From contig NC_086183.1 in assembly GCF_023053635.1 (NCBI RefSeq), forward strand, positions 35,383,501-35,447,500: 64,000 bases of DNA, given 5' to 3'. The first letter of the stretch is position 1, and every line of letters starts with the position of its first letter. Below are positions 10,073 to 20,700 of the stretch, in pieces. Made by a program: the position numbers and the translations under genes. Origin of the DNA: Elgaria multicarinata webbii. Its lineage: Eukaryota; Chordata; Lepidosauria; Squamata; Anguidae. A model generated the notes under the pieces. The model did no database searches and had not been told where the DNA came from. It worked only from the letters and a program-made list of their open reading frames with translations.

Positions 10073-11251
10073 GTGGTGGTCAACTTGCAGCCTTCCAGAC
10101 GTTTTGGCCTATGAGTCTCATTAATCCTAGCTGGCATAGCCCCTGGTGGGGGTCATGGGAGTCGTAGGCAAAAACATCTGGAGGGTTACAAGTCGCCCAC
10201 CCCTGAATTAGTCCGTGATCCAAGGGACGGCTTTTTGCAAGAGGGTTTCCGCAGTTGCAGAGACGTTAAGTGCCAACTGCTTGGCCACATCAGCCCTGGG
10301 CAGCTTTAACCTATGCATGGAAATCCCCCTTAAGGCACACCGGAGCACTGTGGTGAGTGGGCTTATAAACCTGAAACATTTTGAAAAATAAATATATGAT
10401 CAGACCGTTGCACTCAGCATCCATTTGCCCAGCAGAATCGGAGGTGGAATTACAGCCCCCCCCCCTTCCGCCTGCCCAGTTCAGCTGGGGTTGAACGCGG
10501 CAAGGAGGGGGGGAGGGGCTGCTCTGCCTGGAGTGGTCTTGGGAGCTGGGATCCAGCCAGAAACCTTCTGGGGCTGACAGCCCGAGCTGAGACGGGGATT
10601 CCGCCCTTTCAGACCAGCCTCGCAAAAGTAGCCTCGAATCACGAGTCACTGGTACCAAGGCCATTCACAGGCAAAGGAAGGGAGACTCCCAGCCCCCTCC
10701 CCCTCCCCCTCCCCCACCACGAAAGCGAAATTCAAACTCGAGATTAACGGCCGAAATGGCGGATCATGGCCCCGACTCGTCGGGTGCTCAGCTTCGGAAG
10801 CACAGATTGGCTGGGGAGGCAGAAATCGCACGCGGGGGGAGACGGGGGCGCCCACGAAACCTCAGCCGGAGTTGACCTCACCCCTGATAACCGGAGAAAC
10901 ACGCAAGGCGCTCCACCGAATCGGAGGTAAGCGAACCCCACCACGGAAGAGGCGAACTGCTACGAATAATTACCCCGAAGTGCCGGGGAATACCCTCCCC
11001 TCTCTCCCCGGCAAGATTGCGAGGAGCTGCAGTCGGGAGTTGGGGAGGGGGGAATTTAAAAGCAGCCCACTCAGTCGGAGAAAGGTCCCTGCCCCGAGGA
11101 GGCTTTACTCCAAAGTCGACGAACCAAGTCCTAAACCCCACACTCACTGGGGAGCAAACCCCTCCCCTGAACCCAGGCGCACTTGCTCCCAAGTAAACCG
11201 GCCAGCTCGGGCGGGGAAGGAAACTTACCGGCGGGGGCGGGGGGGCTCCAT
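5713..11251 (-). CDS. SERTAD3: SERTA domain-containing protein 3, two-exon CDS, 286 aa
   Basis: CDS is complement(join(5713..6550,11229..11251)). Exon 1 carries ATG plus seven codons and ends CGCCG before GTAAGT; exon 2 follows a CTTCAG acceptor, and the split codon joins in frame. The protein has the conserved GVKRK motif at residues 14-18, a SERTA domain at about 36-72 (LLLTSLKEYF then IRRFVLLKNTIKHLQ), a long acidic Ser-rich middle, and the family motif FADIDTS at 258-264. SERTAD proteins are small nuclear transcription co-regulators that act with E2F/DP, PHD-bromodomain and p300-type partners. Assignment to SERTAD3 rests on position beside BLVRB and SPTBN4; sequence alone only gives the SERTAD family. 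Odd points: it is longer than human SERTAD3 (196 aa), it lacks the usual ELDHIM-type C-terminal motif, and its start codon sits in a separate exon. Confidence 0.87.
6697..6972 (+). mobile_element. CR1 LINE 3' fragment
   Basis: 5'-truncated CR1. The last part of the reverse-transcriptase frame (CTCCCAGAGTGCAGGACATG, then the AACTTCCTGACTGTTAGAGC block) runs into the 3' UTR and the typical ATTCTATGATTCTATGA end. It is nearly the same as the copies at 33.4-34.3 and 63.2-63.8 kb, so it is a fairly young family. Confidence 0.92.
7146..7181. repeat. (CA)n microsatellite
   Basis: About 17 uninterrupted CA units just upstream of the BovB fragment. Confidence 0.98.
7358..8895 (+). mobile_element. BovB (RTE clade) LINE fragment, reverse transcriptase largely readable
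   Basis: Translated blocks match the BovB/RTE polymerase: SELEPDILKSEVEWAF, NNKAAGDDGIPAELF, the IPIPKKGN and ASKVMLKILQ blocks, QAGFRKGRGTRDQ, FCFIDYSKAFDCVDHNKLW, VRQGCILSPYLFNLY, the catalytic RYADDTILMAESEEEL, then LNLKKTKIM and, after one frameshift near 8450, TNLDKIVKSRD, VFPVVTYGCESWTIRKAE and FELWCWRKILRVPWTARRSN. The frame is open for 359 codons and then 149 codons. The copy is truncated at the 5' end (no endonuclease domain) and lacks a recognisable 3' tail. BovB is abundant in squamates and is known for horizontal spread, including to ruminants. Confidence 0.93.
9838..9905. mobile_element. hAT-type miniature element fragment
   Basis: A piece with GTGCCCTCCAGATGTTTTG and CAGCATGGCTGAG, resembling the arms of the fuller copies at 13230, 13650 and 49273. 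Short and diverged. Confidence 0.4.
10033..10067. repeat. (CA)n microsatellite
   Basis: About 17 CA units. Confidence 0.97.
10076..10205. mobile_element. hAT-type miniature inverted-repeat element
   Basis: Left arm TGGTCAACTTGCAGCCTTCC plus AGACGTTTTGG, and right arm AAACATCTGGAGGGTTACAA plus GTCGCCCACC, face each other around a TCCTAGCTGGCATAGCCCC core. Non-coding hairpin-like fossil. Confidence 0.55.
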
Positions 11252-11460
11252 CCGGCGGGCTCCTTTCGCCCGCGAACTGCACTTGTAGCAGTGCAGTCCG
11301 CCCGCCGGCCCGACTCTCGGCAGCAGGGGCAGGATACTCGGCGGTCATAGGCGGGCCCGCGGGAAGGGCGCGCTCTCATTGGCCCAACGCTCACCTGGCA
11401 AGCGCTCAGGTGCGGCGGCCGGGGGCGGGCGCTCGCGAAGGGCGCTATGGATGCGTGGTC
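10690..11460 (-). promoter_or_regulatory. SERTAD3 promoter / CpG island
   Basis: CpG-rich block around SERTAD3 exon 1. A CCAAT box in minus orientation (ATTGG on plus at 11378-11382) lies about 130 bp upstream of the start codon, so transcription probably begins near 11,290-11,330. No TATA box was seen. Confidence 0.75.
11229..11251 (-). CDS. SERTAD3: SERTAD3 coding exon 1
   Basis: ATG at 11251-11249 is followed by Glu-Pro-Pro-Arg-Pro-Arg and two bases of the next Arg codon. Donor GTAAGT starts at 11228. The phase fits exon 2 exactly, and there is no ATG between the exon 2 acceptor and the conserved KRK motif, which supports this start. The first exon extends upstream as 5' UTR. Confidence 0.8.
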
Positions 11461-12139
11461 TGGTCCTGGCCTGTAGGGGGCACAGCAAGCTCCTCGCGCA
11501 GGACTCCTGGGTTCCTCTCAGGCCGCTGTCGCATGTCTGAGCAGCCAGTTTGGGCCACCTGCACACAAAGACCCTTGCCCAAGGAGCTTCTGCTTTTCCT
11601 CCCCCCTCCCGTATGTACACAGAGAGTGGGGTGGGGTGGGGTGGGGTGCCGCCTGAGGCCCAGAGCCACAAGGGCGGCCTAGAACGGCTTTCCACGCATC
11701 AGGTTCCCTTTCTGGATGACACTGCAATAGACAAATGACCATCAGCTTATACTGGAAATCCACTGACTGCTTCCAGCTTCCAAACCTACTGGCTTCCAAT
11801 TTCCACCCCAAACACCCTCCGAAATCCATAGTTCACAGCCAAGCCCTACGATACAACTGTACCTGTTCAGTCTCTGTCCAACTTAAATTGGGCATTTCTC
11901 AGACTGCCAGAACCTCCACCCACCCAATACCCACAAAGTGGAAAAACAGACCGACAAGGGCAGGCTGGTACTGAGGACCCAGAGCCAGAACAGAAAACAG
12001 CAGAGTATCACCTCGTGCCCCAGGTGAAGACGAGCACTCAGAGGGACCCTCCATGAACCACAGCCCATCCTGGACAATAAGCCTCCCCCTTTCACAGGCT
12101 TTGCGAGGCAGGCCTGTCCTCACCCCAGCCTAAAACAGC

Positions 12140-12545
12140 TGCTCCCCAGAAACCACAGGTCATATAACAAGGATAGAAACACACAGACCAGACCCGGCAA
12201 CAAACCCAGTGCTGGCTCAGCCCCCATATCTACAGGGCCTAATGGTGCCACCCACAACATCAAGAGCTCCTTCAGCTTCCAGCGTGATTCATGCTGTCTT
12301 CTGCCAGGAACAGCTTACTACATTCTGCATAGGACAGACAGCCCAGCATCTATGCCAAAGAATAAATGGCCACCAGAAATGGCAATATTCAAAACCCAGA
12401 GGGATTGACACTTCTGTCTCTCAGGACACACTTGTCAATGACCTTAAAGTGGCCATTCTTGAACACAGGGGCCTCAGACTCAGATTTGAAGAAGAAATGA
12501 ACTATCATCCATCCAGAGATTCCATTCCATTTTATGTGGCTTGAA
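12140..12545 (+). mobile_element. Possible Penelope-like retroelement fossil (GIY-YIG endonuclease part)
   Basis: One plus-strand frame reads CIGQTAQHLCQRINGHQ followed by NDLKVAILEHRG, a pattern typical of the GIY-YIG endonuclease end of Penelope-like elements. It looks old, broken and partial. The flanking 11,700-12,140 may belong to it but gives no clear match. Identified by motif memory only. Confidence 0.45.
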
Positions 12546-13229
12546 CTGGGACAAAGGCTTTTCTCACATTGCATGGGTTTACCGGCTCACCAGTGCAAGG
12601 GCTTTTGTGTTCTCAGCCAAAAACGGTTTTGTGAATGTCAGGTGAGCCCTCCCCAGTGGCAAAGGGCCACGCAAGACACGTGGATCTTTGGTGCTTCCAC
12701 GCTCATCCATCAGCCTGCCTTCTCTCTTCCTCCACCGGAGTCCTGTACAGAACCAAAGTGTCCGTCTGGCCACCATTCCCTGAAAAGCTAAAAACAATCC
12801 TCACCTTTTGACCATTTTGATCCTTTCACTGTCGACCGCACTCCAACTTACCCACGCGAGCCCCTCGGTGTTCTGGGACTTCCCCAGTTACTTCTCTGAG
12901 TTGGGGCCCTCACCAGTGGCAACATCTTCTCCCCTGCAATGCATCATCTTTTGGACTGCACTGGCCCCACATTGCCTCTCCATGGTCCTGAGCACTGTTG
13001 CAGTGGGTGCTGGGAAGGGGGACAGACGCCCACCCATGAAGGGGAGCCCAACTTCCTTAAAAGGGGCTTGACCTCAACTACCGGCTAAAAAAAGACTTTA
13101 CCACTCTTAGCGTTTAGCCACGTGATAAGCAGCTATCCAATCGCTGCCCTTGGAACCCCTGCAGGGTCACCACCGAGGGCAGGCCTAGGTTCTGAACCAC
13201 AGGTGTTCTGGTCCCTCAGCCGTACCCAT

Positions 13230-13362
13230 CTTGGTGCCCCTCAGATGTTCTAGACTGCAGCTTCCAGCGTTTCTGAGCATTGGCCATGCTGGCTGGGGCT
13301 GGTGGGAGTTGAAATCCAAAACATCTGCGGGACATCAGGTTGGGGAAGGTTGCATTAGAAGG
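13230..13362. mobile_element. hAT-type miniature inverted-repeat element
   Basis: GTGCCCCTCAGATGTTCTAG on the left and AAAACATCTGCGGGACATCA plus GGTTGGGGAAGG on the right are inverted copies around a CATGCTGGCTGGGG core. Same family as 13650-13765 and 49273-49398, but more diverged. Confidence 0.6.
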
Positions 13363-13431
13363 TCTTGATTTCCCCTGTCTCTAATAGCAAGCAAAGGGCT
13401 TCTAGTTCTACCCTTTCCTGGATTACTCACC

Positions 13432-13598
13432 CCTAGGTTGCTGGGGAAGATGGACAGGGGGGTGCTCTTGTACCCGGGTCCTGCTTGTGGGTTTCCCGTG
13501 GGCAGCTGCCTGGCCCCTGTGTGAACAGAATGCTGGGCTAGATGGACCCTGGGTCGGATCCAGCCTCAGGGCTCTTCTGATGTCCTTCAGTGTGAAAT
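13432..13598 (+). mobile_element. CR1 LINE 3' end, second subfamily
   Basis: Shows the GTCCTGCTTGTGGGTTTCCC, TGTGTGAACAGAATGCTGG, GCTAGATGGACCCTGGGTC and GGATCCAGCCTCAGGGCTCT blocks of the CR1 subfamily also present at 17.7, 31.6, 56.0 and 59.3 kb. 5'-truncated. Confidence 0.75.
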
Positions 13599-13649
13599 GA
13601 ATAAACACGGTATTTCTTTCGAATGTAACACAGGATTAGAATTTTATCA

Positions 13650-13765
13650 GCTTTCCCCAACCTGGAGCCCTCCAAATGTATTGGATGTCAATACCCATCA
13701 GCCCCAGCTAGGGAATGCTGGGACTTGTCATCCAAAACATTTGGGGGAAGCAGACTGGGGAAATC
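13650..13765. mobile_element. hAT-type miniature inverted-repeat element
   Basis: Arms CTTTCCCCAACCTGGAGCCC plus TCCAAATG and CATCCAAAACATTTGGGGGA plus AGCAGACTGGGGAAA pair across a CATCAGCCCCAGCTAGGGA core. Confidence 0.65.
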
Positions 13766-14318
13766 CAAATTACAGGCAAATATATTTCAGCTGGATCCCA
13801 GTGGTGACATCAGAATACAAAGTATTAGTCATATGTATGTATGTATATTACTGACTTCCGTTACAAGTATGTATGCTTTCAAGTTACGAAGAACTCTTCA
13901 GCAAGGAAGTTGGAATCAGATTTCTCAGCAATATATAGAGCAAAGTTACTTGTTAACATTAATACAAATATATTTAGCCACTTCCAATCTAGACCAAAAC
14001 TTTTAACACTTTGCATTAGTTGATAATCTTATTTAATACATTTATTAGTTGTTTTTCAGGTAACTTTTCAAAGTGACTTACAAAAAGGATCTTATCCTAT
14101 GCTGATAGACCAGTCCTGGCCATTTGGTTGTCATTCTTCCTGTTTAGTTATGGGAAATTCTAGAACTTACATATTCCTGCATCAAAGGGTTGTTGGGACA
14201 AAGCAAGGAATGGCTTGTTGATTCAGTTCCCTCCCCACAACATGCAACAGCATTGTTCCTTGCTTGTGATGCAGCATGGGAGTAAATTGCAGCCCAGAAG
14301 CATTGTGCTAAGCTGTGT

Positions 14319-14324
14319 TTTAAT
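14319..14324 (-). terminator. Candidate BLVRB polyadenylation signal (ATTAAA)
   Basis: ATTAAA on the minus strand about 260 bases past the BLVRB stop. An AATAAA at 14041-14046 is the alternative. Neither is proven. Confidence 0.35.
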
Positions 14325-14582
14325 TCAGAAAAATGCAGGCATGCAATGGCAGGCACATGACTTCCTGACACAAAGGAAAGCTGGGCGGGCCCTCCCCCCA
14401 CCCCCACCCCCCACCCCAGGTCCATAGGAATGGAGAAAGGCACTCCAGAGGCGGCGGAGGGGAGAACGGGTCGGCGAAGGCAGCGTCAGCCAAGCCATGG
14501 AGAATTTTCCTTTGTCCACGAGGCAGGGGCTCCTTCGTCACTGCCCCATGGAGGGGTGGGAGAGAGGACCAGGCTGCAGGGG

Positions 14583-14746
14583 TCATTTCTTTGGGTAATG
14601 CCTGGAGAGATAGACATTCTTCCCATCATACTCGGAAGTGGCCAGGCACTTGAGGAAGAAGTGCCCGAGGTCATATTTGGAGATGACTCTGGAGCCGCTG
14701 GAAGAATCCACCATCACCGTGTAGTCCCCAGTGAGGGGCTGGTCAC
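14583..14746 (-). CDS. BLVRB: BLVRB exon 5 (C-terminal)
   Basis: Encodes [11 protein letters not shown] to the end at HYPKK, including [16 protein letters not shown]. Acceptor CCTGCAG; stop TGA at 14585-14583. Confidence 0.96.
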
Positions 14747-17700
14747 CTGCAGGAGAAGAGCAGCTCGATGAAAGAGCCCAGGCCCCAGGGGCAAACGTAA
14801 AATAGGACAACTGAGGGAACAGTCCAGGGGCAACTCAAAGGGGGGGGGAGCAGAAACCCTCAGCTGCCAGCAGCCCATGCAGAAGTAGCCACAGGAGTGG
14901 ATCAGACGCAGCCTGAAGGTGGCGCACCTTTGCAGGCAAGGCGGCACAGTCGCTCCAAGTGGCCCTAGCACACAGGAACGCCCAAGGACCAGAAGCCTTT
15001 CCTTGAGGGGCCACACGGCGGAGATTGGGCTACTAGCCTTTCAGACCAAAGGGTACGGCTGCCAGGCAGGGCTGAGCCCCAGCACCTCTTTCCTTCAACG
15101 CTAGCCACTGGGTGTTCCTTCCTAAACATGGGATGTTTTTTCTAGCCGTTTTAATAGGAAGGATGAAGCACGTTTAACAAAGCCCAGTTCTAACTACATC
15201 CGCTCCTAATGTAGTACTGGAAACATGAATGGAAATGTAGCCCAGAGCAAGCAGATAACAGAATAACTCTGCATATGGGTAGACCTGTTTCTTTCCTTAC
15301 CAGGGTTGGGGGGTGGGGAGGCAGAATTCCGGATCTACTTGTTGATTTTACAGTGCATCAGCAAGGATATTTATCAGAGATGATGAAAGGGGACTGACCT
15401 CCCATGCCCTAAATTGTACTGCGGAAAGGAAGGACGCTTGGGGGTACCAGGAATGGAAGAAGCAGGAGCTCTGTGTAGGTTTGGTGCTCAGAACAAGCCC
15501 TGGTTGGGGTTCCTGGATTCTAAGGGCTTGTGCCTTTTGCACCAGTCTCTGGTTGCTGGATCTTGAGGATTGAGTAAAAACAACAACTGCCACAACAAAG
15601 TGGATCCCATGAGCCTGAAGTCTGCCCCCTCCGCTCTTCCTGGCTCTCTCAGGCATGCACATCCACACTCCAAACCGGCCCAGGCGCCAGCCACTCCAGC
15701 TATGGGCCACCTCCTTGCGTGCAAGCAAGAGGGCCGAGGCGTCCCGCTCCGGCCCAGTCCCCACGCCATGGCCAGGGAGGGCTCCCACAGCCACAAGCCA
15801 CACCTGCAATGTGGGGAGGCATGACGTAGACGCAGTCCAGCCCCGATTCCTTCAGGATCTGCTGCATGCGGATGTGGTCCTCTGTCACGGGCTGCAGTTT
15901 GGCAGGAACCTTGCCCAAATCCCACATCAGGAAGGCTACGAGAGAGCAAGAAAGGACATGGCACCTGCTTTCCGCTTCAGGGATATTCTAGGACACGCGG
16001 GCCAAAACAGAGTCGCCATATTCCTCGGCATCCCAATTCTCCCCAGCAGCTAGGGTTAGCGGAAGGGTGTGTGTGTGTGTGTGCGTTTCCCTCCCCTCCC
16101 TCCCGGACTTTACTCCCACCTTGAGTGACGGCTGCTGTCTGCCTTGCTCTAACCGTTAGTCCCACTTGCTCTAGCTCTGCTCCAGCACCCACCAGCCCAA
16201 ATGGCTGTCCAGAACAAGGCCCATGCAGCATGGCAGTGAGCTGGGTGATATGGCTCCCCATTCCCTGGGCTCATGACACAGGGAGCTCCCCAAAGCTGCC
16301 TTCTGCTGCCTTTCCAGCCCAGAGCCGTCAACGCTGGCTGGCAGCAATGGCTCTGCAGGGGCTCAGCAAAGAGCCCTCTGACCTGCTCCCTGGATCCGGG
16401 CCCTGCAACGTGCAACGTGCGTCTGCTCCTGGAGCTCCCGGCCCCACCCGCTTCGGAGGAGCTGACCTGAGAGGCAAACGACCACTTTGCGGATGCCGTG
16501 GGATTTCATGGCTGCCACAATGTTCCGGGTGCCTTCAGACATCATCGTAGTGGGGCCTGGCAGGAGGGAGGGAGAGAGGAGGAGGGCAGTCAGGAGAGGG
16601 GCAGGTGGCAGGCTGGGGAGGGGCTGGGGAAGAAGAAGGGAGGCAGCCCCACATACTGAGGTCGTTGCGGGTGCCCAGGATGACTATCACGGCATCCTGC
16701 CCTTTCACCGCTCGGTCCACGTCCCCCGGATTCAGCACGTCTCCCACCACCACGTGCGCCGGATGCAGCTCCGGGGGCAGCCGGATTGGGTCTCGCACCA
16801 GCACCGTCACCTGGTAGCCTGGAAAGAGAGAGGCAGGAGAGGCCTGTCAGGTGGGGGCTGGCAGTGGGGCGTGCCGAGAGCCCAGGGCCTCCCCTGGGGC
16901 ACGGCGGTGGGAGGCAGGGAGGGCTCCCGGCCCTCGTAGCGGGGCCCCGGCAGGGCCCTGGCCCAGTGGGTGCTTTGGGGAGAAAGGAGCGCTGGCGCTC
17001 CCACAAGCCTAGGCATGGGTGATGCGAAGGAAGACCTTCCTTCCTTGGCCCTGCACACAACTCTCACGGGTAGCCTCAACCCGTATGAGAAAGGGAGAGA
17101 CACGTCCCCCACCCCACCGCGGGATCGGCCTCAGCTGTTTCCCTCACCCTGACCTGTCTTGTTTCCTCAGTTGCTTTGAATAGCTTTCAGAATGGCCTAG
17201 GAGGGAAGCTGCTCCAACCCCCATGATCGCTTTGGAGGCCAGTTTTACTTTCGTTCTACGAGATCCTTTGTGAGGTGGTGCAACCACCTTCTCTTCCGTT
17301 TCCCCTTCTCCCTTTATTTATTTATTTATTTATTACATTTCTATACCACCCAATAGCCGGAGCTCTCTGGGCGGTTCACAAAAATTAAAACCATTCAAAG
17401 TATAAAACAACAGTATAAAACCATAATATAAAATACAATATAAAAGCTCAACCAGATAAAAACAGCAGCAATGCAAAATTACAAATTTAAAACACCAAGT
17501 TAAAATGTATTTATAGATTGTTAAAATGCTGGGAGAATAAAAAGGTCTTCACCTGGCGTCTAAAGGCATATAATGTAGGTGCCAAGCGAACCTCCTTAGG
17601 GAGCTCATTCCACAGCCGGGGTGTCACAAGTATCCTTTATTGGATACTTGTGACATCTAATGGCCCCCACAGCCATAAGAACATCAGAAGAGCCCTGATG

Positions 17701-20700
17701 CTGGATCTGACCAAGGGTCCATCTAATCCAGCACTCTGTTCACACAGTGGCCAACCAGCCATCGGCCAGGGATGAACAAGCACGATGTGGTGCAACAGCA
17801 CCCTCCCACCCATGTTCCCCAGCAACTGGTGCACACAGGCTTCCTGCTTCGACAATGGAATCCGTTACCTAGGGAGGTTGTGGGCTCTCCCACACTCGAG
17901 GCATTCAAGAGGCAGCTGGACAACCATCTGTCAGGTTTGCTTTAGGGTGGATTCCTGCATTGAGCAGGGGGTTGGACTCGATGGCCTTGTAGGCCCCTTC
18001 CAACTCTGCTATTCTATGATTCTATGACTACTGGAGATAGCACACAACCGTCAGGGTTAGTAGCCATTCAGAGCCTTCACCTTCAGGAATTTATCCACCC
18101 CTTTTTAAAGCCATCCAGATTGGTGGCCATCACTACATCTTGTAGTAGTGAGTTCCAAAATTTAACTATGTGCTGAGTTCCAAAATTTAACTATGTGCTG
18201 TGTAAAGAAGTCCTTCCTTTTATTTGTCCTGGATCTCCCACCAATCAGGTTCATGGGATGACCCCGGTTCTAGTATTTTGAGAGAGGGAGAAAAATGTCT
18301 CCCTATCCACATTCTCCGCACCAGGCATAATTTTGCACACCTCTATCATGTCTCCCCTCAGCGTCCTTTTTTCCAAGCTAAACAATCCCAGTTGATGTAA
18401 CCTTCCCTCGTAGGGAAGATGCTCCAGCCCCTTAATCATTTCACTTGCCCTTTTCTGCACTATAATACCATTTTTAGGTGTGGTGACCAGAACTGTACAC
18501 AGTATTCTAAGTGTGGTCGCACCATAGATTTTTTTTAAGGGCAGTGTGATACTGGCCATTTTATTCTCAATTCCTTTTCTTATAATGCCTAACATGGAGT
18601 TTGCCTTCTTTACAGCGGCCGCACACTGGGTGGACATTTTCATCGAGCTGTCCACCACAACCCCAAGATCTCTTTCTTGTTCAGTCACCACCAGCTCAGA
18701 TCCCATTAGGTTATACTTGAAGTTGGGAGGGGGTGGGTGGAGGGAGTTTGGCCTTCCTGGCTGCTTATTTCCTGCTTCTAGGGCAAACGTTCCCCAAGCT
18801 GGCACCCTCCCAGTGGGGATAATACATCTGCAGGGCACCAGATTGGAGAAGGCTGTTCTAAGGTATTTAAGTAAATGGTTTTCTTTTTCTTTTAAAATGT
18901 ATATTTAGCCATTTGCTCCTCAAATTCCTTCTTGGCTTGTTTTGAGAGAAGTCCGTATATTGGAGAAATAAAGTGCAAAACAAATATTACCCTTGTACAT
19001 GCAGTCTAGTTGGGGTGGGTTTGCTCTCTTTAAAATTGCTTTCACTCCGGTGTTGCGAGGGAAGTCTTTCCCCCTCTTACTGCTCCCTTGACCTTGCTGT
19101 TTAACCGCATTGGCACCCTTCTGGGCTTGTTTTGCCTGTTCTGACCTGTGATACACAGGTTATGCAAGGTTCTCTTGTAGTCTTTTGAAAGGAATCTGCC
19201 CCTCCTAAATGGCACCTTTCAACTAATCCTCTTTATTATTGAGAAAACTTTCCTTTTGAAATCAAACAGGGCCGTGGTGGACTTTCCTAGGCAATTTCCC
19301 AGTCCCATTTGAGCACACCATGGTGCTTCCATGTGCTGGATGCCAGGCACTGCTTAGCCCTCGCTCAAGGGCCACCTCTCCTCTCATGGGTTCCATGACT
19401 TAACTGTTCCAAAGGACAATCACTAATCGTATTTCAAAGTTCTGGACAGGAGCCCGGTTCAAAGGCCTATTTCTATGTCCAGGGTCACGTCACACGGCGG
19501 TGCTGGCAGGTCAGTGGCGCAGAACATGCACCTGGGAAGCAGGGAAGCGCTGGCACAAGGCAAGGGGGAGGGCGGCACTGGGGCAGGACGGGGCAGCCCG
19601 GCACGCTGAGCGCAAACCTTTCTGAGTGGGTAGGACCAGAGGCCCCCACTCCCTCGCACAAAATGTGGTGACCCGAGCGGACCGCAGGATCCTGGCCGGC
19701 TTGTACTGCCATAAACCGTGACACAGCAGCTTCTTGCAGACAGCCAGATGGAGGATCAAGCGGAAGGCTCCTTGCCAAAGGCTTCCATGAGAAGGAACTC
19801 TGGTTTAGCAAGGTCTGGTCAAGACAAAACAGGGTCTTTCCACCCACCGGGTTCTCACCATGGCCCCGTGTTTCCATCCCTGCATTGCACGAAGTGGGGT
19901 GGGGAGGAGTGTCTGTGGGGCATTCTCCCCCTCCAGCAGCCAGGAACTGCATTCAAGCCCCTCTTTAGTTGGGATGGCTCTAGAGGGCCAAAGAGAGCAA
20001 AAAGGGTTGGGGGTGGCCCGGCCAGCCCACCAGCATGTCGCCAAAGGAACTGGCATAAATCCGGGGACGGTGCTTCGCTCAAGAAGCATCTCCAAGCCCT
20101 GCATGGCTGTGGCACGCCCGGCCTTTCCTGGGTGCAACCCTCGAAGCACAAGGGCGAATCCAGACCAAACGGGCTTCGCTGGCCAGCTGCTGCACCACCT
20201 CCAGCCCCTGCCTGGGCCATCCCTGATAAGGCCACCCGCTCTTTATCTCTACAGCTCACAGGGCAGCTACGTGCATGAGGAGGAGGCCATGGGTGGATCT
20301 TTTACACACCCTTCTTTCCCTCTATCACCCAGGGTGGAAGGGTGTGTGTGTGTAGCCATGGGTTAGCCAGCCGCGTCTCCTCCTCGCCAGAAACCGCCTT
20401 CGCTCAGGGCTCCCTCTGCCAAAGCGTACTTTGCAGGGCTGTTACTAGGGCCAGAATCGCAGAGCCTTTTGCAGGCCTATTTTGCGCGCAGGGACGGAGA
20501 GCTGGAAATAAAAGCTCACTATTTAACACCCGTACGAGCTTCGCTCGATCTCCCCCTCCTCGGCCCGGATCCCCGGCTAGACAGAGGCAAGTGCCACCCC
20601 AACCGCCCGCCGTCCTTGGGGCGACTGGGGGTTCAGCCAGCAGCGGCGGCAGCGAGAGCCCCGCCCTGGCTGGCGTGCAGCTGGGCTCACTCACTCGAGT

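Larger units (their letters stand above)
6551..11228 (-). other. SERTAD3 intron
   Basis: 4.7-kb intron bounded by GTAAGT and CAG. It holds a CR1 3' fragment, two CA microsatellites, a BovB LINE and hAT-type miniature element pieces. The stretch 8900-9830 shows nothing I recognise. Confidence 0.75.
11461..14582. other. Intergenic between SERTAD3 and BLVRB
   Basis: Holds a Penelope-like fragment, a CR1 3' end and two hAT miniature elements. No host exon was recognised. The part from 13,780 to 14,110 is AT-rich; 12,550-13,230 shows nothing I can name. Confidence 0.6.

Noticed and set aside
11229-11348. Upstream ATG at 11348 giving a reading frame that overlaps the SERTAD3 start
   Set aside because: It would end shortly after the exon 2 junction and could be a regulatory upstream frame, but the CCAAT box at 11380 suggests that transcription starts downstream of it, so it is probably not in the mRNA.
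18251-18838. Minus-strand frame of 195 codons in BLVRB intron 1
   Set aside because: It is the polymerase remnant of an older CR1, not a gene.
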